From Candidatus Latescibacterota bacterium (lineage in GTDB: Bacteria > JAAXHH01), in contig JAAXHH010000014.1 of assembly GCA_012270975.1 (NCBI GenBank), positions 1 to 64,000 of the forward strand: a stretch of DNA of 64,000 bases. The letters are read 5' to 3'. Shown here in pieces: positions 35,053 to 43,867 of the stretch. A model generated the notes under the pieces. The model did not search any database and was not told the origin of the DNA. It worked only from the letters and a program-made list of their open reading frames with translations. The position numbers were made by a program, and so were the translations under genes. How positions within the stretch are numbered: the stretch's first letter is position 1; the number at the start of each line of letters is the position of its first letter.

Positions 35053-36294
35053 ATGTCAGAATCCGCCGTAGCACAACTCCCCGATCAGCCCGACCTGCGC
35101 CACCTCAAAGACCAGGCAAAAGACCTGATGAGGGCCGGCTCATGCCCAACGCTCGCCGATGCGTTGTTTCACGTCGCGCGCCGGTATGGTTTTCCCAGTT
35201 GGCCGAAGCTGAAGGCCTACGTCGAGTCTGTCGGATCCATGGGGGCGTTGGAACAGGCGATCCTCGATGACGACGACGCCCGTCTGAATGACCTGCTGGC
35301 CGAGGATCCCGGTCTGATACACCGGGAAGGGCACTGGATCAGGCGCCGCCGGCACAATGGGTACCGGCCGCTAGCCTACGCCGCGTTTTTCGGGAAGGTG
35401 AAGGTCATGGAAGTCCTGATCGACGCCGGCTCGGATGTCCACGAAGGGGGCGACAGGGCTTTGCGGGCCGCGGCGTATTTCGATCACAATCTGGACGCAG
35501 TCGAACTGCTTCTCCGCCACGGCGCCGATCCGAATGCGACGACGGTGTCGCCGTCCGGCCGGCCATACCGGGTGATCGACTATCCCTGTATGACGCTGGC
35601 ATCCGGTATGTTGCGCCACCTCGCGTCGAAGGGTGGCAGGCTACTGCCGGACAACGCGGGCATGATCCTGGCGTCCAATGAGCGAAGACCCCGGGATAAG
35701 GCAGATTGCCTTCGCGTCATGGCGGAAGCGGGTATAGATTTGCCGGACACGCCGCCTATGGCCCTGCACCTGCGGGATATGCACCTCATGGAAGGGCATC
35801 TGCGCAGGGATTCCCAAATGACTTCGAGACTGTTCTCGGAAAAGGATATCTTCCCGCCAGAATACGGTATAGAAACCCCTTCTCCATACGCCTGTGTGAC
35901 TCCCTTGTCGGGCGGGGTCACCTTGCTACACATGGCGGTCGAGTTCTGCGACGTTGAGTTGGCCCGATGGCTTCTCGAGCATGGCGCCGACGTCAATGCC
36001 CCCGCGGAAACGGACGGAGACGGCTTCGGCGGCTGGACGCCCCTGTTTCATGCCATGGCCACGCTGCACGTGCCACGTCATTTCCCCGACTTGGCGGACT
36101 TGCTTCTCGAACATGGCGCCGACCCCGAGATCAGGGCGTCCATCAGAAAGCCGACAGTGGAAGGCGGAGAGGCGACCTGGAAGAATGTCACGGCCATCGA
36201 ATACGCACGCGATTTCGTCTACCCGGATCTGGTAAACGACGACGCGCTACGGCAGGTCTCTCAGGCAATCGGGACCATTGACGAATCCGATTGA
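35053..36294 (+). CDS. Ankyrin-repeat protein with N-terminal GFPSWPKLK module
   Basis: From ATG 35053 (perfect AGGAGG 6 bases upstream; the track start 54 codons earlier is not used) the protein has 413 aa. Residues about 13-60 form a helical module: LRHLKDQAKDLMRAGSCPTL then ALFHVARRYGFPSWPKLKAY. Ankyrin repeats then follow: GYRPLAYAAFFGKVKVMEVL, AVELLLRHGADPNATTVSPS, LHMAVEFCDVELARWLLEHG and DLADLLLEHGADPEIRASIR. A 90-residue middle region (PRDKADCLRVMAEAG ... SEKDIFPPEYG) has weaker repeats. The same N-terminal module occurs in the proteins at 36381 and 40306. Confidence 0.88.
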   Translation: MSESAVAQLPDQPDLRHLKDQAKDLMRAGSCPTLADALFHVARRYGFPSWPKLKAYVESVGSMGALEQAILDDDDARLNDLLAEDPGLIHREGHWIRRRRHNGYRPLAYAAFFGKVKVMEVLIDAGSDVHEGGDRALRAAAYFDHNLDAVELLLRHGADPNATTVSPSGRPYRVIDYPCMTLASGMLRHLASKGGRLLPDNAGMILASNERRPRDKADCLRVMAEAGIDLPDTPPMALHLRDMHLMEGHLRRDSQMTSRLFSEKDIFPPEYGIETPSPYACVTPLSGGVTLLHMAVEFCDVELARWLLEHGADVNAPAETDGDGFGGWTPLFHAMATLHVPRHFPDLADLLLEHGADPEIRASIRKPTVEGGEATWKNVTAIEYARDFVYPDLVNDDALRQVSQAIGTIDESD

Positions 36295-36380
36295 CGGCAA
36301 CGGCAGGATTCCTGTTTCCAGCGCACGTGCGCAGTTGATCCGGTGACGATCAGACCTGTTTTATTTCGGGTTAATTCCCC

Positions 36381-38210
36381 ATGGCGGCTACCCATCGCTC
36401 TCCTTCCAGATTGTGGCCCTACCCGGTCGTTAAGGCTGAGATCGAGGACGAAGCCCTGAACCTGGCCCGGGGGTATAGATCGGGATTGGCCGATGCCAGG
36501 GCGGATGTCCGCCGCTATGGTTCCTCCGTCGATCCTGCATCGTTCCGTTTAGACGATGCCCGGGACGTGCTGGCAAAGAGTTACGGGTTCCCGGGCTGGG
36601 CACAGGTGGAACGATTCTTCCAAACGGTAGAGCGTTTTTCGCGCAGTCCCAACGTGGAACCCACGCCTCCGGACCGGTTGGACGCAAAGGAACTCGCCAC
36701 CGACTTCCTTCGTCTCGCCTGCCTGACCCAGGGTGCCCAGGATCACCCATCGAGGTGGGCGAGGGCCCGGAGCATGCTGGAGGCCCATCCGGAACTTTCC
36801 CGGGTGAATGTTTACGCAGCTGCCGGGGCCGGTGACGTTTCCGCGGTGGCTGCTTTTCTGAAAGCAAGTCCTGAACTTGCGAAGACTCCGGGCGGCCCCC
36901 ATGATTGGGAACCGCTGCTTTATGTGGCGTTTTCCCGGCTGGGCCAAGGGTCAACGGAACATTCAGCCGTCGAAGTCGCCCGGTTGCTCCTTGCACATGG
37001 CGCCGATCCGAACGCGGGCTATCTCTGGGCCGGCTTCCCGTGTCCTTACACCGCACTTACCGGTGTATTCGGCGAGGGAGAAAACGGTCCGGCCAGGTGC
37101 CCGCCGCACCGGAACTGCTATGACCTGGCGGATATCCTGATTAAGGCCGGTGCCGATCCGAACGACGCGCAGACGCTCTACAACCGGATGTTCAGCCGTG
37201 ACGACGAACACCTGCGATTCCTGTTCGCCCACGGTCTTGGAAAGGAGGGGAACCGGCCCTGGCACCGGCTGCTGGGAGAGCAGTCGCGGGGATGGGTGAG
37301 CAGCCCGGTTGATATGTTGGCCTATCAACTGCAGTGGGCCGCCCGATGGAACTACCCGCAAAGGGCGAAGTTGCTGGTCGAAAACGGGGCAGACGTAAAC
37401 CGGCCGTCCCACCGGCCTGATGCGCGATCACCTTACGGCGAGGCCATCTATCACGGGAACGAGGCCATCGTCGAGTACCTGACGGCCAGCGGCGCGAAGG
37501 CGTTCCCACTGGACGACCTGGACCGGTTCGCATGTGCATGCATCAGTGGAGACAGGGGTCGTGCCCGCGGGTTGCTCGCACGCGATCCGCTACTGATTGA
37601 AATACTTGGAGAACGCGGTAAGGCGCTCATGGAGAACGCCATAGGATCGGACAACAGGGACGCGGTCCGGCTGATGGCCGAACTGGGCTTCGACTTGAAC
37701 GCCTGTGGAATGCACGAAGCAGCTCGGTACGGCCACCTGGACATGATCAAACTGTTAATCGACCTCGGGGCGGATCCGGCTCAACGGGACGCGGGACACG
37801 GCATCGACGCAATCGGCTTTGCCAGCCACTACCAGCAGGACCACGTGATCGACTACCTGGCACAGTTTGCCGGAATACATCGGGCCGTCCAGTCTGATCT
37901 GCTGGACCGCGTTCGGGAGCTGCTGGAAAACGACCCTGCCTGCGCCCGCGAACGGGACGACGCGGGAAACACACCGCTGCACTGCCTCGACGTGGACAAC
38001 CGGATGAAAGATACGGAGGAGATACTCCGGCTGCTCGTAACGCGCGGAGCCAATGTCAACGCCAGAAACAATGAGTTCCTGACACCGCTCGACAGGCTGG
38101 AGCGTCTTGCCGGTTTCAGTCGAAGAGACGACCTGGCCGAACAGCTGCGCGGGTACGGAGCCGTGGCATCAGATGCCGCCGACCTGTCGAAGGACCAACC
38201 GGCGTCCTGA
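36381..38210 (+). CDS. Large ankyrin-repeat protein with divergent GFPGWAQVE N-terminal module
   Basis: 609 aa. The N-terminus (ALNLARGYRSGLADARADVR then DDARDVLAKSYGFPGWAQVE) is a diverged copy of the module that precedes the ankyrin domains at 35053 and 40306. Ankyrin repeats include VARLLLAHGADPNAGYLWAG, LADILIKAGADPNDAQTLYN, AKLLVENGADVNRPSHRPDA, DMIKLLIDLGADPAQRDAGH and EILRLLVTRGANVNARNNEF. There is no other domain and no signal peptide. It is the second-largest ankyrin protein in the window after the sigma fusion. Confidence 0.88.
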   Translation: MAATHRSPSRLWPYPVVKAEIEDEALNLARGYRSGLADARADVRRYGSSVDPASFRLDDARDVLAKSYGFPGWAQVERFFQTVERFSRSPNVEPTPPDRLDAKELATDFLRLACLTQGAQDHPSRWARARSMLEAHPELSRVNVYAAAGAGDVSAVAAFLKASPELAKTPGGPHDWEPLLYVAFSRLGQGSTEHSAVEVARLLLAHGADPNAGYLWAGFPCPYTALTGVFGEGENGPARCPPHRNCYDLADILIKAGADPNDAQTLYNRMFSRDDEHLRFLFAHGLGKEGNRPWHRLLGEQSRGWVSSPVDMLAYQLQWAARWNYPQRAKLLVENGADVNRPSHRPDARSPYGEAIYHGNEAIVEYLTASGAKAFPLDDLDRFACACISGDRGRARGLLARDPLLIEILGERGKALMENAIGSDNRDAVRLMAELGFDLNACGMHEAARYGHLDMIKLLIDLGADPAQRDAGHGIDAIGFASHYQQDHVIDYLAQFAGIHRAVQSDLLDRVRELLENDPACARERDDAGNTPLHCLDVDNRMKDTEEILRLLVTRGANVNARNNEFLTPLDRLERLAGFSRRDDLAEQLRGYGAVASDAADLSKDQPAS

Positions 38211-38291
38211 ATCGGCACGCCCCATGTCGGATTGTACGACGCCCCTTCTAACGACGCCCCGTCTTGATGAGCCCTCAACCGATTCCCGGGA

Positions 38292-38618
38292 TTACTTTCC
38301 CCACTTCGAAACGATCAGGCCCGCCAGCAACCCGACGAGGATTCCCGGGGGCACGATCTCGACGTAGGAGCCCGTAGAGACCGCCGCGAGCAGAGAAAGG
38401 ACCGCCCCCACCGCACCGCCGGCGAGCACGTTCTTGCCGACCCCCTCGATCCTGCACGCGATCATGCCGACCAGCAGGCCCGTGACCAGGCCCTTCGCCG
38501 TTCCCCACACGATGATCTCGGTCATCATGCCCTGTGCCTCGGGAATCAGGAACGCGGACAGCCCGTCCAGCAGGCCGAGGACCGTGCCGGCGATCAAACC
38601 CAATGGTACGCGCTTCAT
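38292..38618 (-). CDS. Small glycine/leucine-rich membrane protein
   Basis: A 108-aa protein with about four hydrophobic segments: LGLIAGTVLGLLDGLSAFLI, GTAKGLVTGLLVGMIACRIE, VLAGGAVGAVLSLLAAVSTG and GILVGLLAGLIVSK. The glycine-rich helices suggest a tightly packed bundle. I recognise no family. The start overlaps the stop of the upstream VOC gene (ATGA), so the two genes are translationally coupled. Confidence 0.75.
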   Translation of the reverse strand: MKRVPLGLIAGTVLGLLDGLSAFLIPEAQGMMTEIIVWGTAKGLVTGLLVGMIACRIEGVGKNVLAGGAVGAVLSLLAAVSTGSYVEIVPPGILVGLLAGLIVSKWGK

Positions 38619-39040
38619 GACGGCTGCTCCTGTGTATTCAGGTGACAGTTGAACATCCAGTTTGTGCCGAATTTGTCCGTGATCATTCCGAAACGAGCGC
38701 CCCAGAAGGTATCCTGCAGCGGCATGGTCACCTCACCGCCGGCGGACATGGCGTTGAATGCCCGCTCCTGTTCATCCACGCTCGCGAAGTCGATCGACAG
38801 CGAGATGTTGGTATCCGAAGGGACCGTTTCAATATGGTCGGAGCCCATGAGCATGTTTTCGCCGAATTGGATGGACATGTGCATGGCCTGACCCACCATG
38901 TGGTCGGGGATTTCCATACCGATGTCCTGGTCTTTGGTGTAGCGGCTCAAGGTCACGACTGTGCCGCCCAGGCAGTCGCGGTAGAACTCAAGGGCTTCCT
39001 CGCATTGGCCGTTGAATGCCAGATAAGGTACCAGTTTCAC
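38615..39040 (-). CDS. VOC family (PhnB-like) protein
   Basis: The start is GTG 39040 with GGAG eight bases upstream (KLVPYLAFNGQCEEALEFYR); the track start 18 codons earlier has no such support. LVPYLAFNGQCEEALEFYRD and FWGARFGMITDKFGTNWMFN are the signatures of the PhnB-like group, which carries glyoxalase-fold modules and lacks a known reaction in most cases. 141 aa. It is coupled to the small membrane-protein gene downstream. Confidence 0.85.
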   Translation of the reverse strand: MKLVPYLAFNGQCEEALEFYRDCLGGTVVTLSRYTKDQDIGMEIPDHMVGQAMHMSIQFGENMLMGSDHIETVPSDTNISLSIDFASVDEQERAFNAMSAGGEVTMPLQDTFWGARFGMITDKFGTNWMFNCHLNTQEQPS

Positions 39041-39060
39041 GATAGATCTCCTTACGGTAA

Positions 39061-39110
39061 GCCACCGCGCCGGGTGGCGGATACGACAGGCCACCGCGCC
39101 GGGTGGCGGA
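39061..39110. repeat. Two copies of a 21-nt palindromic repeat
   Basis: The 21-base gccaccgcgccgggtggcgga occurs at 39061 and 39090, separated by eight bases. Each copy can fold as a 6-bp hairpin (gccacc / ggtggc). It lies between the AraC gene end and the VOC start. Confidence 0.75.
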
Positions 39111-39187
39111 ATCTCCGATGTCAGATCACTTTCATGACAAAAGATACAACGCGCGGTGTGTTAAAATTGTAAAAAAGAGACACAGGG

Positions 39188-40003
39188 CTAAAGTTCCGCG
39201 AATTTCACGTTGTTTTTTTCGAAGAATGCCTTCGGGGTAAACCCGGTAAAGGTGTTGAATTCCCGGATGAAATGGGCCTGATCGAAATACCCGCATTCGT
39301 GGGCCAGTCGGGTCAGCGTGCTGCCCCGGTACCTGTCCAGGTGATGGCAGATGTTCAGGAACCGGCTGATGCGGGCGAAAGTCTTAGGCGTCGTACCGAC
39401 CGTAGCCACGAACTTCCTTTCCAGTTGCTTCCTGGAGAGTCCGACGCGTTCACCGACCTCCTCAACGGACAGTTGCCCGCCCGTGGACCGGATCAGTTTG
39501 ACCGCTTCGTCGAGCGCTACATCATCCTTGTAGTGCTCCGCCAACCGGTCCAGCAGGAACCCCTGCACGACAGAAGCGAAGCTCGCACCGTCCTCGCCGT
39601 CCGCCACCGTACTGGATCTTTCCATCAAATCTTCGTAATGCATCGGCCAAAGGGTCGCGGTGCTCACCGTGTCGTCCAGAAAGCTGTGTACGGGTATGTC
39701 GAAAAAGTGGTAGGCGCCCCACGGATAGAAGCGCACCGACACGAAGCCGGTCCGGCCGTTGGATTCGATTTCGATATACTTGCGCATCTGGGAGACCGCG
39801 AAACTCCGCGGCTGTACCATGCTCTTCCCACCCGCCACGGTCGTGATCCACGGATCGCCGTAGTGGAAGACGATCTCCACGATGCCGTCCGGCACGATGA
39901 GCGACCTGGGCGCGTGGTCGTTCTCGCGCTCGGATTCCATCATCCAAACGAGTTGGACGTAGGGGGCGAGTCCTGCGTGCGTTTCAAATTCCCGATAGAT
40001 CAT
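39188..40003 (-). CDS. AraC family transcriptional regulator
   Basis: The N-terminal 150 residues form the effector domain (LIVPDGIVEIVFHYGDPW, RPTGFVSVRFYPWGAYHFFD-type). The C-terminal 100 residues carry two helix-turn-helix motifs: LSVEEVGERVGLSRKQLERK, and LTRLAHECGYFDQAHFIREF with TGFTPKAFF at the end, the AraC signature. 271 aa is standard for this group (the DUF6597-type effector). Its targets are probably the neighbouring genes, but no operator can be named. Confidence 0.9.
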   Translation of the reverse strand: MIYREFETHAGLAPYVQLVWMMESERENDHAPRSLIVPDGIVEIVFHYGDPWITTVAGGKSMVQPRSFAVSQMRKYIEIESNGRTGFVSVRFYPWGAYHFFDIPVHSFLDDTVSTATLWPMHYEDLMERSSTVADGEDGASFASVVQGFLLDRLAEHYKDDVALDEAVKLIRSTGGQLSVEEVGERVGLSRKQLERKFVATVGTTPKTFARISRFLNICHHLDRYRGSTLTRLAHECGYFDQAHFIREFNTFTGFTPKAFFEKNNVKFAEL

Positions 40004-40305
40004 GACTGATGCGATAAGTAACCGGAAAAGGCGCCTGCGTCAAGCCGGAGCGCGCCCTTGCGGGACTTAAGTCCGGCCGTTGTTACGCCGGCATGTTGCT
40101 GTCCTTTCGCCGGCCGCTTTCTCTTGACGCGCCCCCGGGACGTCGGTACATTGTCAACTACCGGCGTGTGCAGGACGCCGCCCGTCCGCGGAAAGAACAC
40201 AAGTTCACCTGTATCGGTTCCCATCTGCCGTGGCAACCTTCTTCTTGCCCGTTCGGCGGACGCACGGGTGTTCCGGCGATCTCATGATCGCCTGAAGGAG
40301 GTTCC
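40004..40305. other. Intergenic region upstream of an ankyrin gene
   Basis: A 302-base divergent gap between the AraC gene and the ankyrin gene. It contains a good sigma70-like promoter (40124-40152, listed separately). I see no coding ORF. Confidence 0.6.
40124..40152 (+). promoter_or_regulatory. Sigma70-type promoter for the ankyrin gene at 40306
   Basis: TTGACG (40124-40129), 17 bases, then TACATT (40147-40152). The start codon is about 150 bases downstream with its own GAAGGAGG site. Confidence 0.6.
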
Positions 40306-41826
40306 ATGCCGTCCCTGCCTTCCCCTCCCGATATACGCCATCTCAGGTTGCAGGCGAAAACGCTTCTGAAGTCTGCGCGCAGCGGCGAAGAGCATGCCGT
40401 CGACAGAATCCGGTCGGCCACTGGAGATCGTCGTGACCGTCTCGTGCTGTCGGACGCCTATCACGCCATCGCCCGGGAACATGGATTCAGGTCCTGGCCC
40501 CACCTGAAGATCCACCTCGAAATCGCTGCCCGGAACCTGGACGAGAAGCGGGAGATGTTTCTGTCCTCGGCCTGGCTTTGGGGTGATCGAAAACGCGCCG
40601 AGGCCGTGCTCGAATCGGCGCCAGAACTCGTCCGAGGAGATCTCCACGCCGCCTGCGCCGCCGGAGACTTGGATGCCGTCACAGACATCCTGGAGACCGC
40701 TCCCGCCGCGGCCACGACGAAGGGCGGCCCGAAGAACTGGACCCCGATCCTCCACGCGTCGTGGTCCTGTTTTCTATCCGAGCAAACCGACGCCATGGTC
40801 CGCATCCTGGAACTGCTCCTGCAGCACGGCGCCGATCCGGACAGCTACTGGGTGAATGATGACGACTGGAAGGAGTCGGCCCTATACGGATGCGTGGAAA
40901 ACAACTGCGTGCCGGCGGCCCGGGTGCTGGTGGACGCGGGCGCCGACCCCAACGACAACGAATCCCTGTACCACGCCTGCGAGAAATTCAACCTGGAACT
41001 GCTGGATACGGTCGCGGCGAACGGGCTGGACGCGGAAGCTGTTTCCTATTGCATCAAGCACGTCATGGATATGAACTGGACCGATGGGATCATGTGGTTT
41101 CTCGACCAGGGCGCCGATCCCAACGCCATCCATCCCGCCGACGGGGAAACGTCCCTGCACTGGGCCGTAAAGAGAAACAACACGGTCGAAGTGATCGGCG
41201 CGCTCCTGGAGGCCGGGGCAGACCCCAACGCCCGCACCTCGACCGGGAAGAGTACGGCGCTAGGGATCATCGGCCGGACGCCGCTTGATTTCGCCCTGCG
41301 GCTCGGTCGCGGGGAGGTCGCGGCGCTCCTCAGGCGGCATGGCGCTGTGCCGTCCCCCCTGTCCGAATACGATCGCTTTGTCGTCGCGTGCGCCAATACG
41401 GATCTCGAAACCGTGGAGCAGTTGAAAGACCGGCACCTGACCGACTTGACCGACGACGACCGGACCCTGATCAGCCACGTGGCCCAGGTGGACAACTGGG
41501 CCGCGGTGCGTCTCATGGCGGACCTGGGCTGGCCGGTGGACGCCGGGGGCTGGATGGATGCAACGCCCCTCTACTGGGCCCTGTGCAAGGGAAATCCCGA
41601 AATGGTCGACTTCCTTCTCCGGAGGGACGTCTCCACCGAGCCCATCGGCGGCTATTTTCAGGATCCGATCCACGCCGTGATCCACTGCCAGTGGAATGGG
41701 GACAGGGGCGGATACCCCGTCGCCCTCGGCCTGTTGCTCGACCACGGTCTCGGCGTTCCGGAAGGACACTATCCCAGTGGCAACGCCGCCATGGACGCGG
41801 TACTGGCGCAGTACATCGAGGACTGA
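40306..41826 (+). CDS. Ankyrin-repeat protein with N-terminal GFRSWPHLK module
   Basis: 506 aa with a perfect GAAGGAGG site. The N-terminal module is IRHLRLQAKTLLKSARSGEE then SDAYHAIAREHGFRSWPHLK, homologous to the other two proteins. It is followed by DLHAACAAGDLDAVTDILET and normal ankyrin repeats: ILELLLQHGADPDSYWVNDD, SLHWAVKRNNTVEVIGALLE, GRTPLDFALRLGRGEVAALL and PLYWALCKGNPEMVDFLLRR. The final 60 residues are degenerate. It probably acts as a protein-binding scaffold. Confidence 0.9.
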   Translation: MPSLPSPPDIRHLRLQAKTLLKSARSGEEHAVDRIRSATGDRRDRLVLSDAYHAIAREHGFRSWPHLKIHLEIAARNLDEKREMFLSSAWLWGDRKRAEAVLESAPELVRGDLHAACAAGDLDAVTDILETAPAAATTKGGPKNWTPILHASWSCFLSEQTDAMVRILELLLQHGADPDSYWVNDDDWKESALYGCVENNCVPAARVLVDAGADPNDNESLYHACEKFNLELLDTVAANGLDAEAVSYCIKHVMDMNWTDGIMWFLDQGADPNAIHPADGETSLHWAVKRNNTVEVIGALLEAGADPNARTSTGKSTALGIIGRTPLDFALRLGRGEVAALLRRHGAVPSPLSEYDRFVVACANTDLETVEQLKDRHLTDLTDDDRTLISHVAQVDNWAAVRLMADLGWPVDAGGWMDATPLYWALCKGNPEMVDFLLRRDVSTEPIGGYFQDPIHAVIHCQWNGDRGGYPVALGLLLDHGLGVPEGHYPSGNAAMDAVLAQYIED

Positions 41827-41941
41827 GGTGGTCTTCGCAGGAATGCGGAGGATCCGGACGAAAAGGCAGGTTCCTCGCCCGGATGCGGCGCTTCGAGACG
41901 GGGAGCCTCGCTTTGACACCGGGAAACCGCCCACGGTCAAC

Positions 41942-41970
41942 TTGACAAACAAGGGGCGGGTCGGTATATA
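41942..41970 (+). promoter_or_regulatory. Strong sigma70-type promoter for yggX
   Basis: Perfect TTGACA (41942-41947), 17 bases, then TATATA (41965-41970). It is the best promoter in the window. It is 75 bases upstream of the yggX start and likely also serves the radical SAM gene. Confidence 0.75.
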
Positions 41971-42045
41971 GCCTGTGTTGTAACGCAAGCGATACCAACC
42001 GGCATTTGATCATAGAAGACTACGCCCGTTACGAGGAGGCCCGGC

Positions 42046-42321
42046 ATGGCCCGCATGGTCCAATGCGCCAAGCTCAACGAGGAACTCGAAGGACTCGACT
42101 TCGTCCCCTTCCCCAACGAACTCGGCCAGCGCATCTACGATAACATATCCAAACAGGCCTGGCAGATGTGGATCAACTATTCGGTCATGGTCATCAACGA
42201 GTACCGCCTGAATCTCGCCACGACCGAGGGCCAGGAAGTCTACGACCGGCACCTCGAAGAGTTCTTCTTCGGCGAAGGCGCTGAAATGCCGCCGGGATAC
42301 CGTCCCCCTCAAACGAAATAG
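42046..42321 (+). CDS. yggX: Probable Fe(2+)-trafficking protein YggX
   Basis: A 91-aa protein matching YggX: MVQCAKLNEELEGLDFVPFP, then WQMWINYSVMVINEYRLNLA, ending EEFFFGEGAEMPPGYRPP. It is thought to protect Fe-S clusters against oxidants and to move Fe(II). A GGAGG site precedes the ATG. It shares a probable transcript with the Fe-S-dependent radical SAM selenoprotein directly downstream, which makes biological sense. Confidence 0.95.
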   Translation: MARMVQCAKLNEELEGLDFVPFPNELGQRIYDNISKQAWQMWINYSVMVINEYRLNLATTEGQEVYDRHLEEFFFGEGAEMPPGYRPPQTK

Positions 42322-42355
42322 CCCCGGCCGCCGTCACCGCCACGGTGGTTTCATC

Positions 42356-43840
42356 ATGAAACGTGACGATGATATCCTGCTCATCTCCTGCTATGAGCTG
42401 GGCCATCAGCCCTTCAGCCTGGCCTCCCCCGCCGCCCGCCTGAAGTCCGAAGGATACGCCGTCTCTGTCGTCGATGCCGCGATCGAACCGGTCCCGGAGG
42501 ATATCGTACGCCGGGCCGGCTTCATCGGCATCTCGGTGCCCATGCATACGGCCATGCGGGTCGGGATGGATCTGTCGCGCCGCATCCGGAACCTCAACCC
42601 CGGCGCGCATCTTTGCTTTTACGGACTCTATGCCGCCCTGAACGCCGAGTATCTCCTGTCCCACGGGGCCGACTCGGTGATTGGCGGAGAATTCGAACAG
42701 CCGCTTTGCGACCTGGTCGGGAGGTTGTGCGGCGGCGAGGAACCGTCAGCGGCGGGCGGAGGCCCCTCGTCGACCGGGGATCCCTCGTCGGCCGGGGATC
42801 CCGCATCGGCCGGCGGTGCGGCTACCACCCCGTATCTCTCCCGCCAGTCCTGGTTGGTCCCGGACCGCGATACGCTGCCCGGGCTGAAGCGGTACGCCCA
42901 GCTGGACAACGGCATTGAATCACTTCCCGCCGGTTACAGCGAGACCACGCGCGGCTGCCTGCATACCTGTCTGCACTGCCCGATCACGCCGGTGTACAAC
43001 GGCCGGTTCTTCGCCGTGCCCGCCGACGTGGTGCTTGCCGACGTGGAACAGCAGGTGCGCATGGGCGCGCGTCATATCACCTTCGGGGACCCGGATTTTC
43101 TGAATGGCCCCACCCACGTCCTGCGTATCTTGCGCAGGATGAGCGACGTCCATCCCGGCCTCACCTTCGATTTCACTACCAAGATCGAACACATCCTCCG
43201 GCACCCGTCCTTTTTCCCGGAAGCGCGGGACCTGGGCGGCATCTTCGTCGTATCGGCCGTGGAATCGGTCAGCAACCTGGTGCTGGAGCGTCTCAGGAAA
43301 GGACACACCCGCGACGACGTCGTCCGGGCCCTAGCCATCCTGCGCGACGCGGACCTGCCCATGCGGCCCTCGCTGGTGGCCTTCACGCCCTGGACTACTC
43401 TGGATGATTACCTGGATCTGCTGGATTTCGTCGAAGTCCACGACCTGGTCGACCACATCGACCCGGTACAGTACACCATCCGCCTCCTCGTACCACCGGG
43501 GTCGGCCCTGCTGGCCGAAGCGGATACCCGTTTATGGATCGGCGAACTGGATGAAGCGGGGTTCACCTACGCCTGGCGCCATGACGATGCGCGCATGGAC
43601 CGACTGCATCAACGGGTTTCCCGTCTCGTGGAGGAAGCGGACGCATCGGGAGAGGAAAGGGACAACCGGAGGGTATTCCACCGGATCCGGTGCCTGGCGG
43701 CGGAAGCGGCAGGCGTCGAGGCGCCTGCGGAGCAGCCTTTCCATGACATCCCGCTCAAACGGCGTCGCGTCCCCCGGCTGACCGAAGCCTGGTTCTGCTG
43801 AGCGGAGCCCACGGCGAGCCGGAAAGGCTCGTTCATCTGA
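42356..43840 (+). CDS. Cobalamin-binding-like radical SAM selenoprotein ending in Cys-Sec-Ala-Glu-Pro (CUAEP-tail family)
   Basis: The ORF track stops at TGA 43799-43801 after TEAWFC. The next codons are GCG GAG CCC, so the tail reads C-U-A-E-P, exactly the CUAEP/CCAEP tail known for a family of radical SAM proteins. The frame continues with TASRKGSFI to a TGA at 43838-43840. A hairpin follows the UGA immediately (43813-43833) and fits a bacterial SECIS. The N-terminal about 120 residues are a B12-binding-like domain (AGFIGISVPMHTAMRVGMDL); a Gly/Ser-rich linker leads to CLHTCLHCPI, the CxxxCxxC [4Fe-4S] motif of the SAM domain. The reaction is unknown. 494 aa with Sec. Confidence 0.93.
43813..43833 (+). 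promoter_or_regulatory. Putative bacterial SECIS hairpin
   Basis: A stem of six Watson-Crick pairs plus two G-U pairs (GGCGAGCC / GGCTCGTT) surrounds the 5-base loop GGAAA, whose loop starts with GG 19 bases after the UGA. Position and loop G match the bacterial SECIS pattern read by SelB. Confidence 0.6.
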
Positions 43841-43867
43841 TTTCTATCTAATCTTCGTCTGTCTGGT

